Source: QHXW01 sp035297145
GTDB lineage: Bacteria; Acidobacteriota; Terriglobia; Bryobacterales; Bryobacteraceae
DNA length: 37,408 nt
Reading direction: 5' to 3'
Assembly: GCA_035297145.1 (NCBI GenBank)
Contig: DATGZN010000016.1
Span: 1-37,408, forward strand
The notes under the pieces: model-generated
Told to the model about the DNA's origin: nothing
Database searches by the model: none
Seen by the model: only the letters and a program-made list of their open reading frames with translations
Program-made: the position numbers and the translations under genes
Shown: positions 30,247 to 37,408 of the stretch, one piece after another
How the letters are laid out: every line of letters starts with the position of its first letter
Numbering within the stretch: the stretch's first letter is position 1

Positions 30247-32835
30247 TTACTCGCTGCGGATCACTGTGATCGGATCCACGCGAACCGCACGCGCGGCGGG
30301 CAATAGACTGCCCACGAGTGTCATCAGCGCGCACAGCCCGATGGCCGTCAGGAAGGTGAACGCGTCACCCGGCTTCACGCCCGCCAGCAGTGCTTCCATC
30401 TCACGGCCCGCCGCGTAGGCCACGATCGCGCCAAGCGCGACGCCCGCGGCCGCCAGAGCTACACCTTGCCTGAGCACCATGCGGAGAACATCGCTCGAAC
30501 TGGCCCCCAGCGCGATCCGCACCCCGATCTCATGCAGCCGTTGCGACACCGCAAACGAGAGCAAACCGTGGATGCCGATTCCCGCCAGCAGAATCGCCAC
30601 CGCGGCGAACGCCCCTAATATCCGCAGTTGCAGCGACCGTGACGCCGTCTCGTCCTCCACAATTTCGCTCATCATGCGTACATCTGAAATGGGCTGCTCG
30701 CGATCGGCGCTTTGCACGATCCGGCGGATGGCCGGCAATAACGACCCGGCAGTCATAGATGACCGCACCACCAGATCCTTCGGAGTGTAAGGGAAGAAAT
30801 AGCCGTCCGGGACCTGTTGATAAGGGAGATAAACCTGCGGCTCACTGGGTCTCTCGAGCCCGCGCACCCGGACGTCACCCACCACTCCCACCACCATGCG
30901 ATCGTGAAACCCAAACTTGAAGTGCTTGCCGAGCGGATTCTCGCTGGGCCAGTACCGCCGCACAAACGACTGGCTCACCACCGCCACAAACGGCATGTCC
31001 GAGGTATCCGCCTCGTCCACGTCCCGGCCGAGGTGGAGAGGAATCCCCAACGTCACGAAAAACCCAGGCGTCACAAATCGCATGCTGGCGGAGTTTGATT
31101 CGGCGCGATCCAGAATCTCCTGGTCGATGGAGACGGGCCAAATGCCGCCGCGCCAAACCATCGGGAGAACGCTGATATAGGCTGCGTTCGCAACCCCCGG
31201 CAACTGCCTGACGCCCGTCAACACCTGCTTGTAAAACTCCTCGCGAGCCGCGGTTTTCAAATACTTCGGCCACGGCAGCGCCGTGCGCATCGTCAGAACG
31301 CCGTCCGTCCGGAAACCCGGATCAGTCGATTGCAGCCTCCAAAGCGCCCGCATCAGCAATCCGGACGACACCAGCAGGACCACCGAAGCCATCACCTCGG
31401 CGATCACCAGTGCGGATCGCACTCGCTCCCTGCGCCCGCCACCCGCGCGAACGCCATCCCGCAGCCCGCCAAGATCGACGCTGCCGCCGGTCCGGAGCGC
31501 AGGAATCACGCCGAATGCAATTCCGGTCAGGAAAGTGAGCAGCACGGCGAACGTCAACACGCGCCAGTCAACCGATGGTGTTTGCGCAATGGGCAGCGAC
31601 ATGGGCACTAGCTTCCCCAGCAACGGAATCGAGCCAAGCGCGCCCAGCACCCCCATGACGCCGCCAAAAACAGCCAGCACCAGGCTCTCCGTCACCAATT
31701 GACGGACCAGCCTCTCGCGGCCCGCCCCCAGCGCGGTCCTCACGGCCAGTTCCTTCTTTCGGGCGAGACCTCGCGCCAGCAGAAGACTGGCGAGATTCGC
31801 GCAGACGATCAGCAAAACGCAGATGGCGGCGCCACTGAGCGCCACCAGCAGCAGACGCGAACTTTCCGACAACTCCTCATGCAGGGGGTTGACTGTCGCG
31901 CCATGCTGCGCCATCTCCTTCGGATACTGGTGCTGCAATTGCGCCGTGATGACGGCCATTTCGGACCGCGCCTGCGCCACGGTCACTCCTCGCCGGAGCT
32001 TGGCGATAACCCCGAAGTAATTGTTGTTCCGGTCTTCAAAACTTGCGTCGTCCCGGACCTGCAGCGGGGTCCAAAGCTCTGCACTGCGATCCGGGAAGTG
32101 GAAATCGCGCGGCATGATCCCGATGACGGTCAACGGCGCGCCATCCAAGACCACCTTCCGCCCGATCACGCCTGGATCTGCTCCGAACACCGTCTGCCAC
32201 AGACCGTAGCTCAAGAGCACCGTTCCGGGTGAGTCGATACGATCATCGGTACTGTTGAAGGGCCGCCCTGCCAGCGGCTGGATGCCTAGGAGCGGAAATA
32301 CGTCGGAACTTACGCTCGCAGCTTCCAGGCGTTCCGGATCGCCTTGGCCCACCAAATTCACAGAAGTTGACACATAAGCGCCCATCGCTTCGAACGAATG
32401 GCTCATGCGCTTCCAATCGCGATACGTGACCGGAGACAGTTCCATCCGCGAATAGCCCGGCAGCCGCTCATACAGTTTGACCAAGCGGTCGGGGTCCGAG
32501 AACGGCAGCGGCCGGATAAGCACGAAGTCCGTCACGGTGAATACTGCCGTGTTCGCCCCCACACCGAGCGCTACTACCAGAATCGCCGTGAGCGTGAAGC
32601 CGGGTGTGCTCGCCAGCGTGCGCGCCGTGTATCGCAGATCCTGCCGCAGAATGTCCCAGTGAACCGCGAGCGCGTTGCCCACGACCTCGAAAACTGTGGA
32701 GGTCCACAGCGTCAATGCCGCGAGGGGTCCTCGTGCTTCCTGCTCCCTCCGGGCGAAGATCGCGCGCATCTCTGGGCCATACTCGTTGCGAAAGGCCGCC
32801 GGATAGAGATGAAGTAGAAGATTATAGAGCCGCAT
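30247..32835 (-). CDS. MacB/FtsX-type permease of the ADOP family (copy 3)
   Basis: An 862-residue permease with a different N-terminal prefix from copies 1 and 2: MRLYNLLLHLYPAAFRNEYG, then a helix-rich segment (LAALTLWTSTVFEVVGNAL). From about residue 70 the ADOP plan follows: first helix (GFTLTAILVVALGVGANTAVFTVTDFVLI), core, FtsX block (RKKELAVRTALGAGRERLVRQLVTES), core, FtsX block (RLHEIGVRIALGASSSDVLRMVLRQG). ATG 32835 overlaps the padR stop (TGATG), so it is translationally coupled; GTG 32838 would add one residue. It also lacks a partner ATPase. Confidence 0.93.
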   Translation of the reverse strand: MRLYNLLLHLYPAAFRNEYGPEMRAIFARREQEARGPLAALTLWTSTVFEVVGNALAVHWDILRQDLRYTARTLASTPGFTLTAILVVALGVGANTAVFTVTDFVLIRPLPFSDPDRLVKLYERLPGYSRMELSPVTYRDWKRMSHSFEAMGAYVSTSVNLVGQGDPERLEAASVSSDVFPLLGIQPLAGRPFNSTDDRIDSPGTVLLSYGLWQTVFGADPGVIGRKVVLDGAPLTVIGIMPRDFHFPDRSAELWTPLQVRDDASFEDRNNNYFGVIAKLRRGVTVAQARSEMAVITAQLQHQYPKEMAQHGATVNPLHEELSESSRLLLVALSGAAICVLLIVCANLASLLLARGLARKKELAVRTALGAGRERLVRQLVTESLVLAVFGGVMGVLGALGSIPLLGKLVPMSLPIAQTPSVDWRVLTFAVLLTFLTGIAFGVIPALRTGGSVDLGGLRDGVRAGGGRRERVRSALVIAEVMASVVLLVSSGLLMRALWRLQSTDPGFRTDGVLTMRTALPWPKYLKTAAREEFYKQVLTGVRQLPGVANAAYISVLPMVWRGGIWPVSIDQEILDRAESNSASMRFVTPGFFVTLGIPLHLGRDVDEADTSDMPFVAVVSQSFVRRYWPSENPLGKHFKFGFHDRMVVGVVGDVRVRGLERPSEPQVYLPYQQVPDGYFFPYTPKDLVVRSSMTAGSLLPAIRRIVQSADREQPISDVRMMSEIVEDETASRSLQLRILGAFAAVAILLAGIGIHGLLSFAVSQRLHEIGVRIALGASSSDVLRMVLRQGVALAAAGVALGAIVAYAAGREMEALLAGVKPGDAFTFLTAIGLCALMTLVGSLLPAARAVRVDPITVIRSE

Positions 32836-33197
32836 CACGCCCTCCCCGGAACGAAGCCGCTGACTCGAGCGAGTTTGACCAGCCGCGTGAGCCGCCTGGC
32901 CTCCGCACGTGCCACCTCCGATCCGAAAGCAGTGATGCGGTAATATCGCCGGCGTTCGTCGTCCAATTCCGGCGCCGGCCGCTCCCGCGTCTCCACGATC
33001 AGCCCCTGCTCCAGCATGCGCTGGATGGAGCGGTACAATGTGCCCGCGCTCAGCTTCAGCGCGCCATCCGTGCGCGCCGCCACCCCCTGGATGATGGCGT
33101 ACCCATGCCGGTCCTCCTCCGCCAGCGCCAGGAGAATGTGAAACGTCGCCTCAGGGAGAGGAAGAAATGAATCCGCTCGAAGCCGTTCGTCCGCCAT
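32835..33197 (-). CDS. PadR-family transcriptional regulator (of ADOP 3)
   Basis: A 120-residue PadR protein: LPEATFHILLALAEEDRHGY (13-32), LSAGTLYRSIQRMLEQGLI and the wing RRRYYRITAFGSEVARAEA. It is the most divergent of the three. Start ATG 33197 lies 5 nt after a perfect TATAAT; TTG 33203 overlaps that -10 and cannot be used. It is coupled to the permease. Its promoter begins right after the maeB stop. Confidence 0.92.
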   Translation of the reverse strand: MADERLRADSFLPLPEATFHILLALAEEDRHGYAIIQGVAARTDGALKLSAGTLYRSIQRMLEQGLIVETRERPAPELDDERRRYYRITAFGSEVARAEARRLTRLVKLARVSGFVPGRA

Positions 33198-33202
33198 GCC
33201 CA

Positions 33203-33238
33203 ATTATACCCACAGTGGATATATTGTCAATGGGTATA
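33203..33238 (-). promoter_or_regulatory. Strong promoter and inverted-repeat operator of the third padR
   Basis: On the minus strand TTGACA (33230-33225) and TATAAT (33208-33203) are spaced by 16 bp, a near-consensus promoter. TATACCCA (33205-33212) and TGGGTATA (33231-33238) are perfect 8-bp inverted arms that overlap the -10 and abut the -35. The ATG follows the -10 by 5 nt, so the mRNA is leaderless. Confidence 0.8.
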
Positions 33239-33252
33239 GTAGGGACTGGCGC

Positions 33253-35508
33253 CTACTTCCGTTCTTGCGCGTCCACAACCGCAATCGCCGCGACATTAAC
33301 GATGTCGTTGACTTCCGCACCGCGTTGCAGCACGTGCACGGGATGGCTCATGCCCATCAGGATCGGCCCGATAGCCTCGGCTCCGCCGATACGCGCCAGC
33401 AGCTTGTACGCCACGTTGCCCGCTTCCAGGTTCGGAAAGATCAGGACATTCGCGCCGCCCTTGAGCGAGCTGAACGGATAATCGCGCTCGATAATCTCGG
33501 GTGTGACCGCGGTATCGGCCTGCATCTCGCCATCCACCATCAGGTTTGGTTCGCGGTTGTGTAGCAGCTTCACGGCGCGCGCCACCTTTTCCGCCAAGGG
33601 ATGCCGCGTGCTGCCGAAGTTCGAAAACGAGAGCAGGGCCACACGCGGCTCGAGACCAAACCGGCGCGCGATTTCGGCCGCGCATATGGCGATCTCCGCG
33701 AGGTCTTCCGACGAAGGCTCGATATTGACCGTGGCATCCGCCAGGAAATAAATGTCCCCGCGCGGCGTAATCAACATGTAAACGCCCGAAACCCTGCGCA
33801 GGCCGGGCCGCACCGCAATTACTTGGAGCGCCGGCCGAATGGTGTCCGGATAGTGTTGCGTCAACCCCGCAACCAGCGCGTCCGCCTCGCCCGCCCGCAC
33901 CATCAGCGATCCGAAGACGGTGTGCTGTAGCGCCGCCTGCTCCGCCTCGTGGCGTGTCAGCCCCTTCCTCTGGCGCAGTTGGTAGAACTCTTCCACGTAA
34001 CGATCCCGGTCGGGTGAATGCGCGGGGTCGATGATCCGCATCGAGCTCTTATGCAGATGCAGGTTCGCCATTTTTTCGCGGATCACCGCCTCACGTCCCA
34101 ACAAAATCGGCGCCGCGATCTTCTCCTCCACCAAAATCTGGCTGGCCCGCAGAATCTTGTCCTCTTCCCCCTCCGGAAACACGATGCGCTTGGGCTCCCG
34201 TTGCGCTTTGTGGATCATGATGCGCATCACTTCGCGCGACTTGCCGAGACGCCGCTCGAGCTGCTCGCGGTACTCGTCCATGTCGAGCACCTGCTGCGCC
34301 ACGCCGGTTTTGATCGCGGCCTCCGCCACCGCCGAGGCCTCCCACACCAGCACCCGCGAATCAAACGGTTTCGGAATCAGATACTCGCGTCCGAACTCCA
34401 TTTGCTCCAGTCCATAGGCGCGGCGCACCGAATCCGGCACGTCTTCTTTGGCCAATGCCGCCAAGGCGCGCGTCGCCGCCAGCTTCATCTCGTCGTTGAT
34501 CGTCGTAGCCCGCACATCCAGCGCCCCGCGAAAGATGAACGGGAACCCAAGAACATTGTTCACTTGGTTGGGATAATCGGAGCGTCCGGTCGCCACAATC
34601 GCATCCGGCCGCGCGGCCATGGCAACGTCGTAAGCGATCTCCGGGTCAGGATTGGCCAGCGCGAAAACAATCGGCTTTTCCGCCATCGTTTTCGCCATCT
34701 CCGCCGTCACGCAATTCGCGGAAGACAAACCGAAGAACACGTCGGCACCGCGCAGCGCCTCGGCCAGTGTGCGTGCCCGCGTCTCCACGGCGAACATCTC
34801 CTTATACGGGTTCATCCCCTCTTCACGGCCGGAATAGATGACGCCGTGGGTATCGCACATCAGAATGTTCTCCCGGCGGACCCCCAGCCGCACGTAGTGC
34901 TTGGCGCAAGCGATGGCGGCGGCTCCGGCGCCGTTGAATACCACACGAACCTGGCCGATGTCCTTCCCGGCAATCTCCAGGGCATTCAGCAGCGCCGCGG
35001 CCGATATGATGGCCGTGCCATGCTGATCGTCGTGGAACACCGGGATTTTCATGGTGCGCCGCAATTCCTCTTCGATCAGGAAGCATTCCGGCGCCTTGAT
35101 GTCCTCGAGATTAATGCCACCGAAAGTCGGCTCGAGCAGTTGGCAAGTGCGGATGACCTCACGCGGATCGTGCGTCGCCAGCTCGATATCGAAAACATCG
35201 ATATCCGCGAAGCGTTTGAACAGCACGCCCTTGCCTTCCATGACCGGCTTGCCGGCGAGCGGCCCGATATTGCCCAATCCGAGCACAGCCGTGCCGTTGG
35301 TCACCACCCCCACCAGGTTTCCTTTGGACGTGTACTTGTAAGCGAGGCTGGGGTCGCGTTCGATGGCCAGGCAGGGCACCGCGACCCCGGGAGTATACGC
35401 CAGGCTTAGGTCACGTTGCGTGAGGCAGGGTTTGGTCGGACGGATCGCCACTTTGCCCGCAGGCGCCGCGGCGTGGTATTCCAGGGCATCTTCGTCACGC
35501 AGCTTCAT
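33253..35508 (-). CDS. maeB: NADP-dependent malic enzyme with C-terminal phosphotransacetylase-like domain
   Basis: A 751-residue protein. Residues 1-420 are a malic enzyme: Y38 in AYTPGVA, SKGNLVGVVTNGTAVLGLGN (61-80), metal ligands E135-D136 and D160-D161 (FHDDQHGTA), and the NADP loop NGAGAAAIA (192-200). Residues 430-751 are a phosphate acetyltransferase-like domain (RIVFPEGEEDKILRA; STRHPLAEK; GGANVLIFPNLEAGN), which in this family is regulatory, binding acetyl-CoA, and usually not catalytic. It decarboxylates malate to pyruvate and makes NADPH. GAGGAG lies 5 nt before ATG 35508. Upstream is the cytochrome c gene, 47 nt away on the same strand. Confidence 0.96.
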   Translation of the reverse strand: MKLRDEDALEYHAAAPAGKVAIRPTKPCLTQRDLSLAYTPGVAVPCLAIERDPSLAYKYTSKGNLVGVVTNGTAVLGLGNIGPLAGKPVMEGKGVLFKRFADIDVFDIELATHDPREVIRTCQLLEPTFGGINLEDIKAPECFLIEEELRRTMKIPVFHDDQHGTAIISAAALLNALEIAGKDIGQVRVVFNGAGAAAIACAKHYVRLGVRRENILMCDTHGVIYSGREEGMNPYKEMFAVETRARTLAEALRGADVFFGLSSANCVTAEMAKTMAEKPIVFALANPDPEIAYDVAMAARPDAIVATGRSDYPNQVNNVLGFPFIFRGALDVRATTINDEMKLAATRALAALAKEDVPDSVRRAYGLEQMEFGREYLIPKPFDSRVLVWEASAVAEAAIKTGVAQQVLDMDEYREQLERRLGKSREVMRIMIHKAQREPKRIVFPEGEEDKILRASQILVEEKIAAPILLGREAVIREKMANLHLHKSSMRIIDPAHSPDRDRYVEEFYQLRQRKGLTRHEAEQAALQHTVFGSLMVRAGEADALVAGLTQHYPDTIRPALQVIAVRPGLRRVSGVYMLITPRGDIYFLADATVNIEPSSEDLAEIAICAAEIARRFGLEPRVALLSFSNFGSTRHPLAEKVARAVKLLHNREPNLMVDGEMQADTAVTPEIIERDYPFSSLKGGANVLIFPNLEAGNVAYKLLARIGGAEAIGPILMGMSHPVHVLQRGAEVNDIVNVAAIAVVDAQERK

Positions 35509-35555
35509 TCGTTCTCCTCAACGCGACGTGGCGCGAGAGAGACGCGCTTTAGCCG

Positions 35556-36071
35556 CTATTGGACGTCGTCGATGTTCACACCTTTGGTATCGCCGTATGA
35601 CGCCCACTTGATGAAGGCGATGACGTCGGCCAATTGCTGAGCCGTGTATCCAGCCGACTCCGGCGGGTGTTTCCAAACACTATTGTCGCCGACCGTAGCG
35701 ATTTCGCTACGTTCCAGTTTCCGCAGAGCCGGCGGCGTGACACTGAGGTCATAATACTGCGCCGTCGATGCATCCTGCGCAACGGGCATTCCCGGGAACT
35801 CCGTGCCATTCTTCAATTTCACGTTCTGCACATATTCGGTGCGACTGGCGCGAACGGCCATCAGAATGGCGCGCGGGCCCAGGCGAGCGAGCTTGGAAAG
35901 ATCGGGGCCTACGGCCGTACCCTGCTTTGCCAGCGAATGGCAGGTGCCGCAGTGTTTGGCGTTGGTTTCATCGAAAAAGAAGGCCTGACCGCGGGCCGCC
36001 TGCGCGGGTGGTTTCGTGTCAGCCGCCAGCGCGCACCCCGCAATGAACAGGACCGGCCAGATTCGAGTCAT
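35556..36071 (-). CDS. Monohaem cytochrome c, periplasmic or lipid-anchored
   Basis: A 171-residue protein with one haem site, C41-x2-C44-H45 (KHCGTCHSL). The N-terminus is a short export signal; I10-A-G-C13 also fits a lipobox, so C13 may be lipidated. After the haem site come VGPDLSKLARLGPRAIL and a region with PGMPV that could supply the axial Met, then LADVIAFIKWASYGD, the closing helix. It resembles the haem-binding domain of large planctomycete/acidobacterial cytochromes, but here stands alone. GGAGG is 6 nt before ATG 36071. Partner unknown. It is divergent from glmS. Confidence 0.88.
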   Translation of the reverse strand: MTRIWPVLFIAGCALAADTKPPAQAARGQAFFFDETNAKHCGTCHSLAKQGTAVGPDLSKLARLGPRAILMAVRASRTEYVQNVKLKNGTEFPGMPVAQDASTAQYYDLSVTPPALRKLERSEIATVGDNSVWKHPPESAGYTAQQLADVIAFIKWASYGDTKGVNIDDVQ

Positions 36072-36200
36072 ATTTTGCCTCCAAGTAAGGCGTCAGCACC
36101 ACAGGTGCCAGCACGCATCTGCAACAAAATGTGCGATTTCCTCGATATGTCTCTCACGGAAATTGGGGCATATCACCCAACTCGGTTGCTGTCGCACCTC

Positions 36201-36206
36201 TATAAT
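36201..36206 (+). promoter_or_regulatory. -10 element of glmS (leaderless)
   Basis: A perfect TATAAT lies 7 nt before the glmS ATG, so transcription should begin at the start codon. There is no room for a glmS ribozyme between the two. No good -35 is seen. Confidence 0.65.
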
Positions 36207-36213
36207 GGTCCCT

Positions 36214-37408
36214 ATGTGTGGAATCGTCGGCTATGTGGGTACCCGCAAAGCCGTTCCCATCATTCTGGAAGGGCTGAAGCGCCTCGAGTACCGGGGCTAC
36301 GACTCGGCCGGCATCGCCGTCTACTGCGATGACGAAACTCTGGGAATTCGGCGCGCTTCGGGCAAGCTCCACAACTTGGAGGAGGTCATCCGCCAGGATC
36401 CTTTGGAGGGCCGATACGGGATTGGGCACACACGCTGGGCGACGCATGGCCGTCCCACCGAGGAAAATGCGCACCCGCACAGGGACTGCAAGGGCGACAT
36501 CGTTGTCGTCCACAACGGCATCGTCGAGAATTACCTTGCGCTCAAGCACCAACTGGCGTCCGAGGGCCACGTTTTCAAGACCGAGACCGATACCGAGGTC
36601 ATCGCCCACCTTATAGAAAAGCACTTCAAGGGAAACCTGGAAGAAGCTGTTCGCGCGGCGGTGAAGCAGCTGACCGGTGTGTTCGCGCTGGCGGTGCTGG
36701 CACGGACCGATCCAAATAAGATCGTCGCGGCGCGCTCCGGGCCGCCGGTAGTCATAGGCCTCGGCGATGGCGAATATTTCGTGGCATCCGACGTCCCGGC
36801 CATCCTGCATCATACGCGCGACATGTTCTTCCTGGCCGACGGCGACATGGCGATGCTGACGCCGGAGGGCGTGCATCTGAGCGATTTCGACGGACGGAGA
36901 GTCAACCGCCAGGTCTCGCACATTCTGTGGGACCCCATCATGGCGGAAAAAGGCGGCTACAAGCACTTCATGCTCAAGGAAATCTATGAGCAGCCGCGCG
37001 CCGTGCGCGACACCACGCTGGGCCGCGTGGGCCAGGAGACCGGGCGCATCTTCCTGGACGAGATGGATATCTCCGCGCGCGAGTTCAAGGAATTCAAGCA
37101 GGTGCGCATCGTAGCGTGCGGCACCAGTTGGCACGCCGCGCTAGCCGGCAAATTCATGATCGAACGATTGGCCCGCGTGCCGGTCGAAGTCGACTACGGC
37201 AGCGAGTTCCGCTACCGCGATCCATTGGTAGATCGCAGCACTCTTACGGTAGTGATTTCGCAATCCGGCGAAACCGCCGACACGCTAGCGGCCCAGCGCG
37301 AGGCCAAGCAGAAGGGCGCCAAAACTCTGGCCATCTGCAACGTAGTGGGCTCGATGATCACGCGCGAAGCAGCCGGAACGCTGATCACGCACGCCGGCCC
37401 TGAAATCG
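36214..37408 (+). CDS. glmS: Glutamine-fructose-6-phosphate aminotransferase (isomerizing), 3' end missing
   Basis: 398 codons of an enzyme of about 610 residues, cut by the right edge. MCGIVGYVG carries the N-terminal nucleophile C2. The glutaminase domain shows RLEYRGYDSAG (23-33), GHTRWATHG (72-80) and VHNGIVENY (98-106). The first SIS domain begins near residue 295 with VRIVACGTSWHAAL and VVISQSGETADTLAA. It makes glucosamine-6-phosphate, the entry to UDP-GlcNAc for cell wall synthesis. Start ATG 36214 is fixed by C2. No Shine-Dalgarno is present. Confidence 0.97.
   Translation, partial: MCGIVGYVGTRKAVPIILEGLKRLEYRGYDSAGIAVYCDDETLGIRRASGKLHNLEEVIRQDPLEGRYGIGHTRWATHGRPTEENAHPHRDCKGDIVVVHNGIVENYLALKHQLASEGHVFKTETDTEVIAHLIEKHFKGNLEEAVRAAVKQLTGVFALAVLARTDPNKIVAARSGPPVVIGLGDGEYFVASDVPAILHHTRDMFFLADGDMAMLTPEGVHLSDFDGRRVNRQVSHILWDPIMAEKGGYKHFMLKEIYEQPRAVRDTTLGRVGQETGRIFLDEMDISAREFKEFKQVRIVACGTSWHAALAGKFMIERLARVPVEVDYGSEFRYRDPLVDRSTLTVVISQSGETADTLAAQREAKQKGAKTLAICNVVGSMITREAAGTLITHAGPEI

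Noticed and set aside
33201..33203. TTG start for the third PadR
   Set aside because: It overlaps the last base of the TATAAT -10 element, so it would be outside the transcript; ATG 33197 is used.
34018..35409. Plus-strand frame of 463 codons
   Set aside because: Antisense to maeB; His/Arg-rich shadow composition.
36072..36213. glmS ribozyme or other leader riboswitch before glmS
   Set aside because: The -10 is 7 nt from the start codon, and no conserved ribozyme core is seen in the gap.
1..37408. CRISPR arrays, rRNA or tRNA genes
   Set aside because: No regularly spaced repeats and no tRNA or rRNA signatures were seen on either strand.

Overview
The window looks like a chromosomal segment of an Acidobacteriota bacterium, probably of the Solibacter/Bryobacter type. 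The GC content is high, and it carries three large MacB/FtsX-type permeases of the family known as acidobacterial duplicated orphan permeases (ADOP). Each permease is preceded by its own PadR regulator. A BlaI regulator joined to an M56-CarboxypepD-TonB protein, Tat-like signals on a Gfo/Idh/MocA oxidoreductase and a sugar-isomerase-like protein, and several secreted proteins of unknown function fit the same picture. The assignment is inferred from gene content only.

Layout. 1-2274 (minus) is the start of a fused GltD-like/ferredoxin-NADP reductase-like flavoprotein (NfnL-NfnS type) that runs off the left edge. 2348-6618 holds a Gfo/Idh/MocA oxidoreductase, orphan purS, a secreted small protein, and a two-gene sugar-acid cassette (enolase superfamily plus xylose-isomerase-like TIM barrel). 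6789-9448 holds a short UvrC-like nuclease, an aldo/keto reductase and a lone receiver-domain protein. 9469-12356 holds thrS and, divergently, an ECF sigma factor with its zinc-finger anti-sigma factor. 12406-15131 is a regulatory cassette: duplicated BlaI operators, blaI-like gene, M56 protease fused to TonB, and a membrane 'sensor' domain protein. 15136-22016 holds an FAH-family hydrolase, the first PadR-ADOP pair, a coiled-coil membrane protein, a PhzF-like isomerase and a long-chain polyprenyl diphosphate synthase.

22009-24039 is the least ordinary stretch. It has two unrecognised genes bounded by a 24-bp direct repeat that copies the 5' end of the polyprenyl synthase gene, an inner pair of imperfect direct repeats, a REP-like sequence, several hairpins and the C-terminal remnant of a TPR protein. 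It reads as an old insertion or rearrangement site.

24066-37408 holds a secreted beta-helix protein, an aldo/keto reductase with two small neighbours, two tandem PadR-ADOP modules, malic enzyme MaeB with a phosphotransacetylase-like tail, a c-type cytochrome and the 5' two-thirds of glmS.

Two themes cut across the window. First, several genes (purS, an aldo/keto reductase, blaI-like, the sensor protein, one PadR, a small membrane protein, glmS) have a -10-like hexamer 5-9 nt upstream of the start codon and no Shine-Dalgarno sequence, as expected of leaderless mRNAs. Second, each of the four small repressor genes (BlaI and three PadR) has a different inverted repeat sitting on its own promoter, pointing to autoregulation with private operators.
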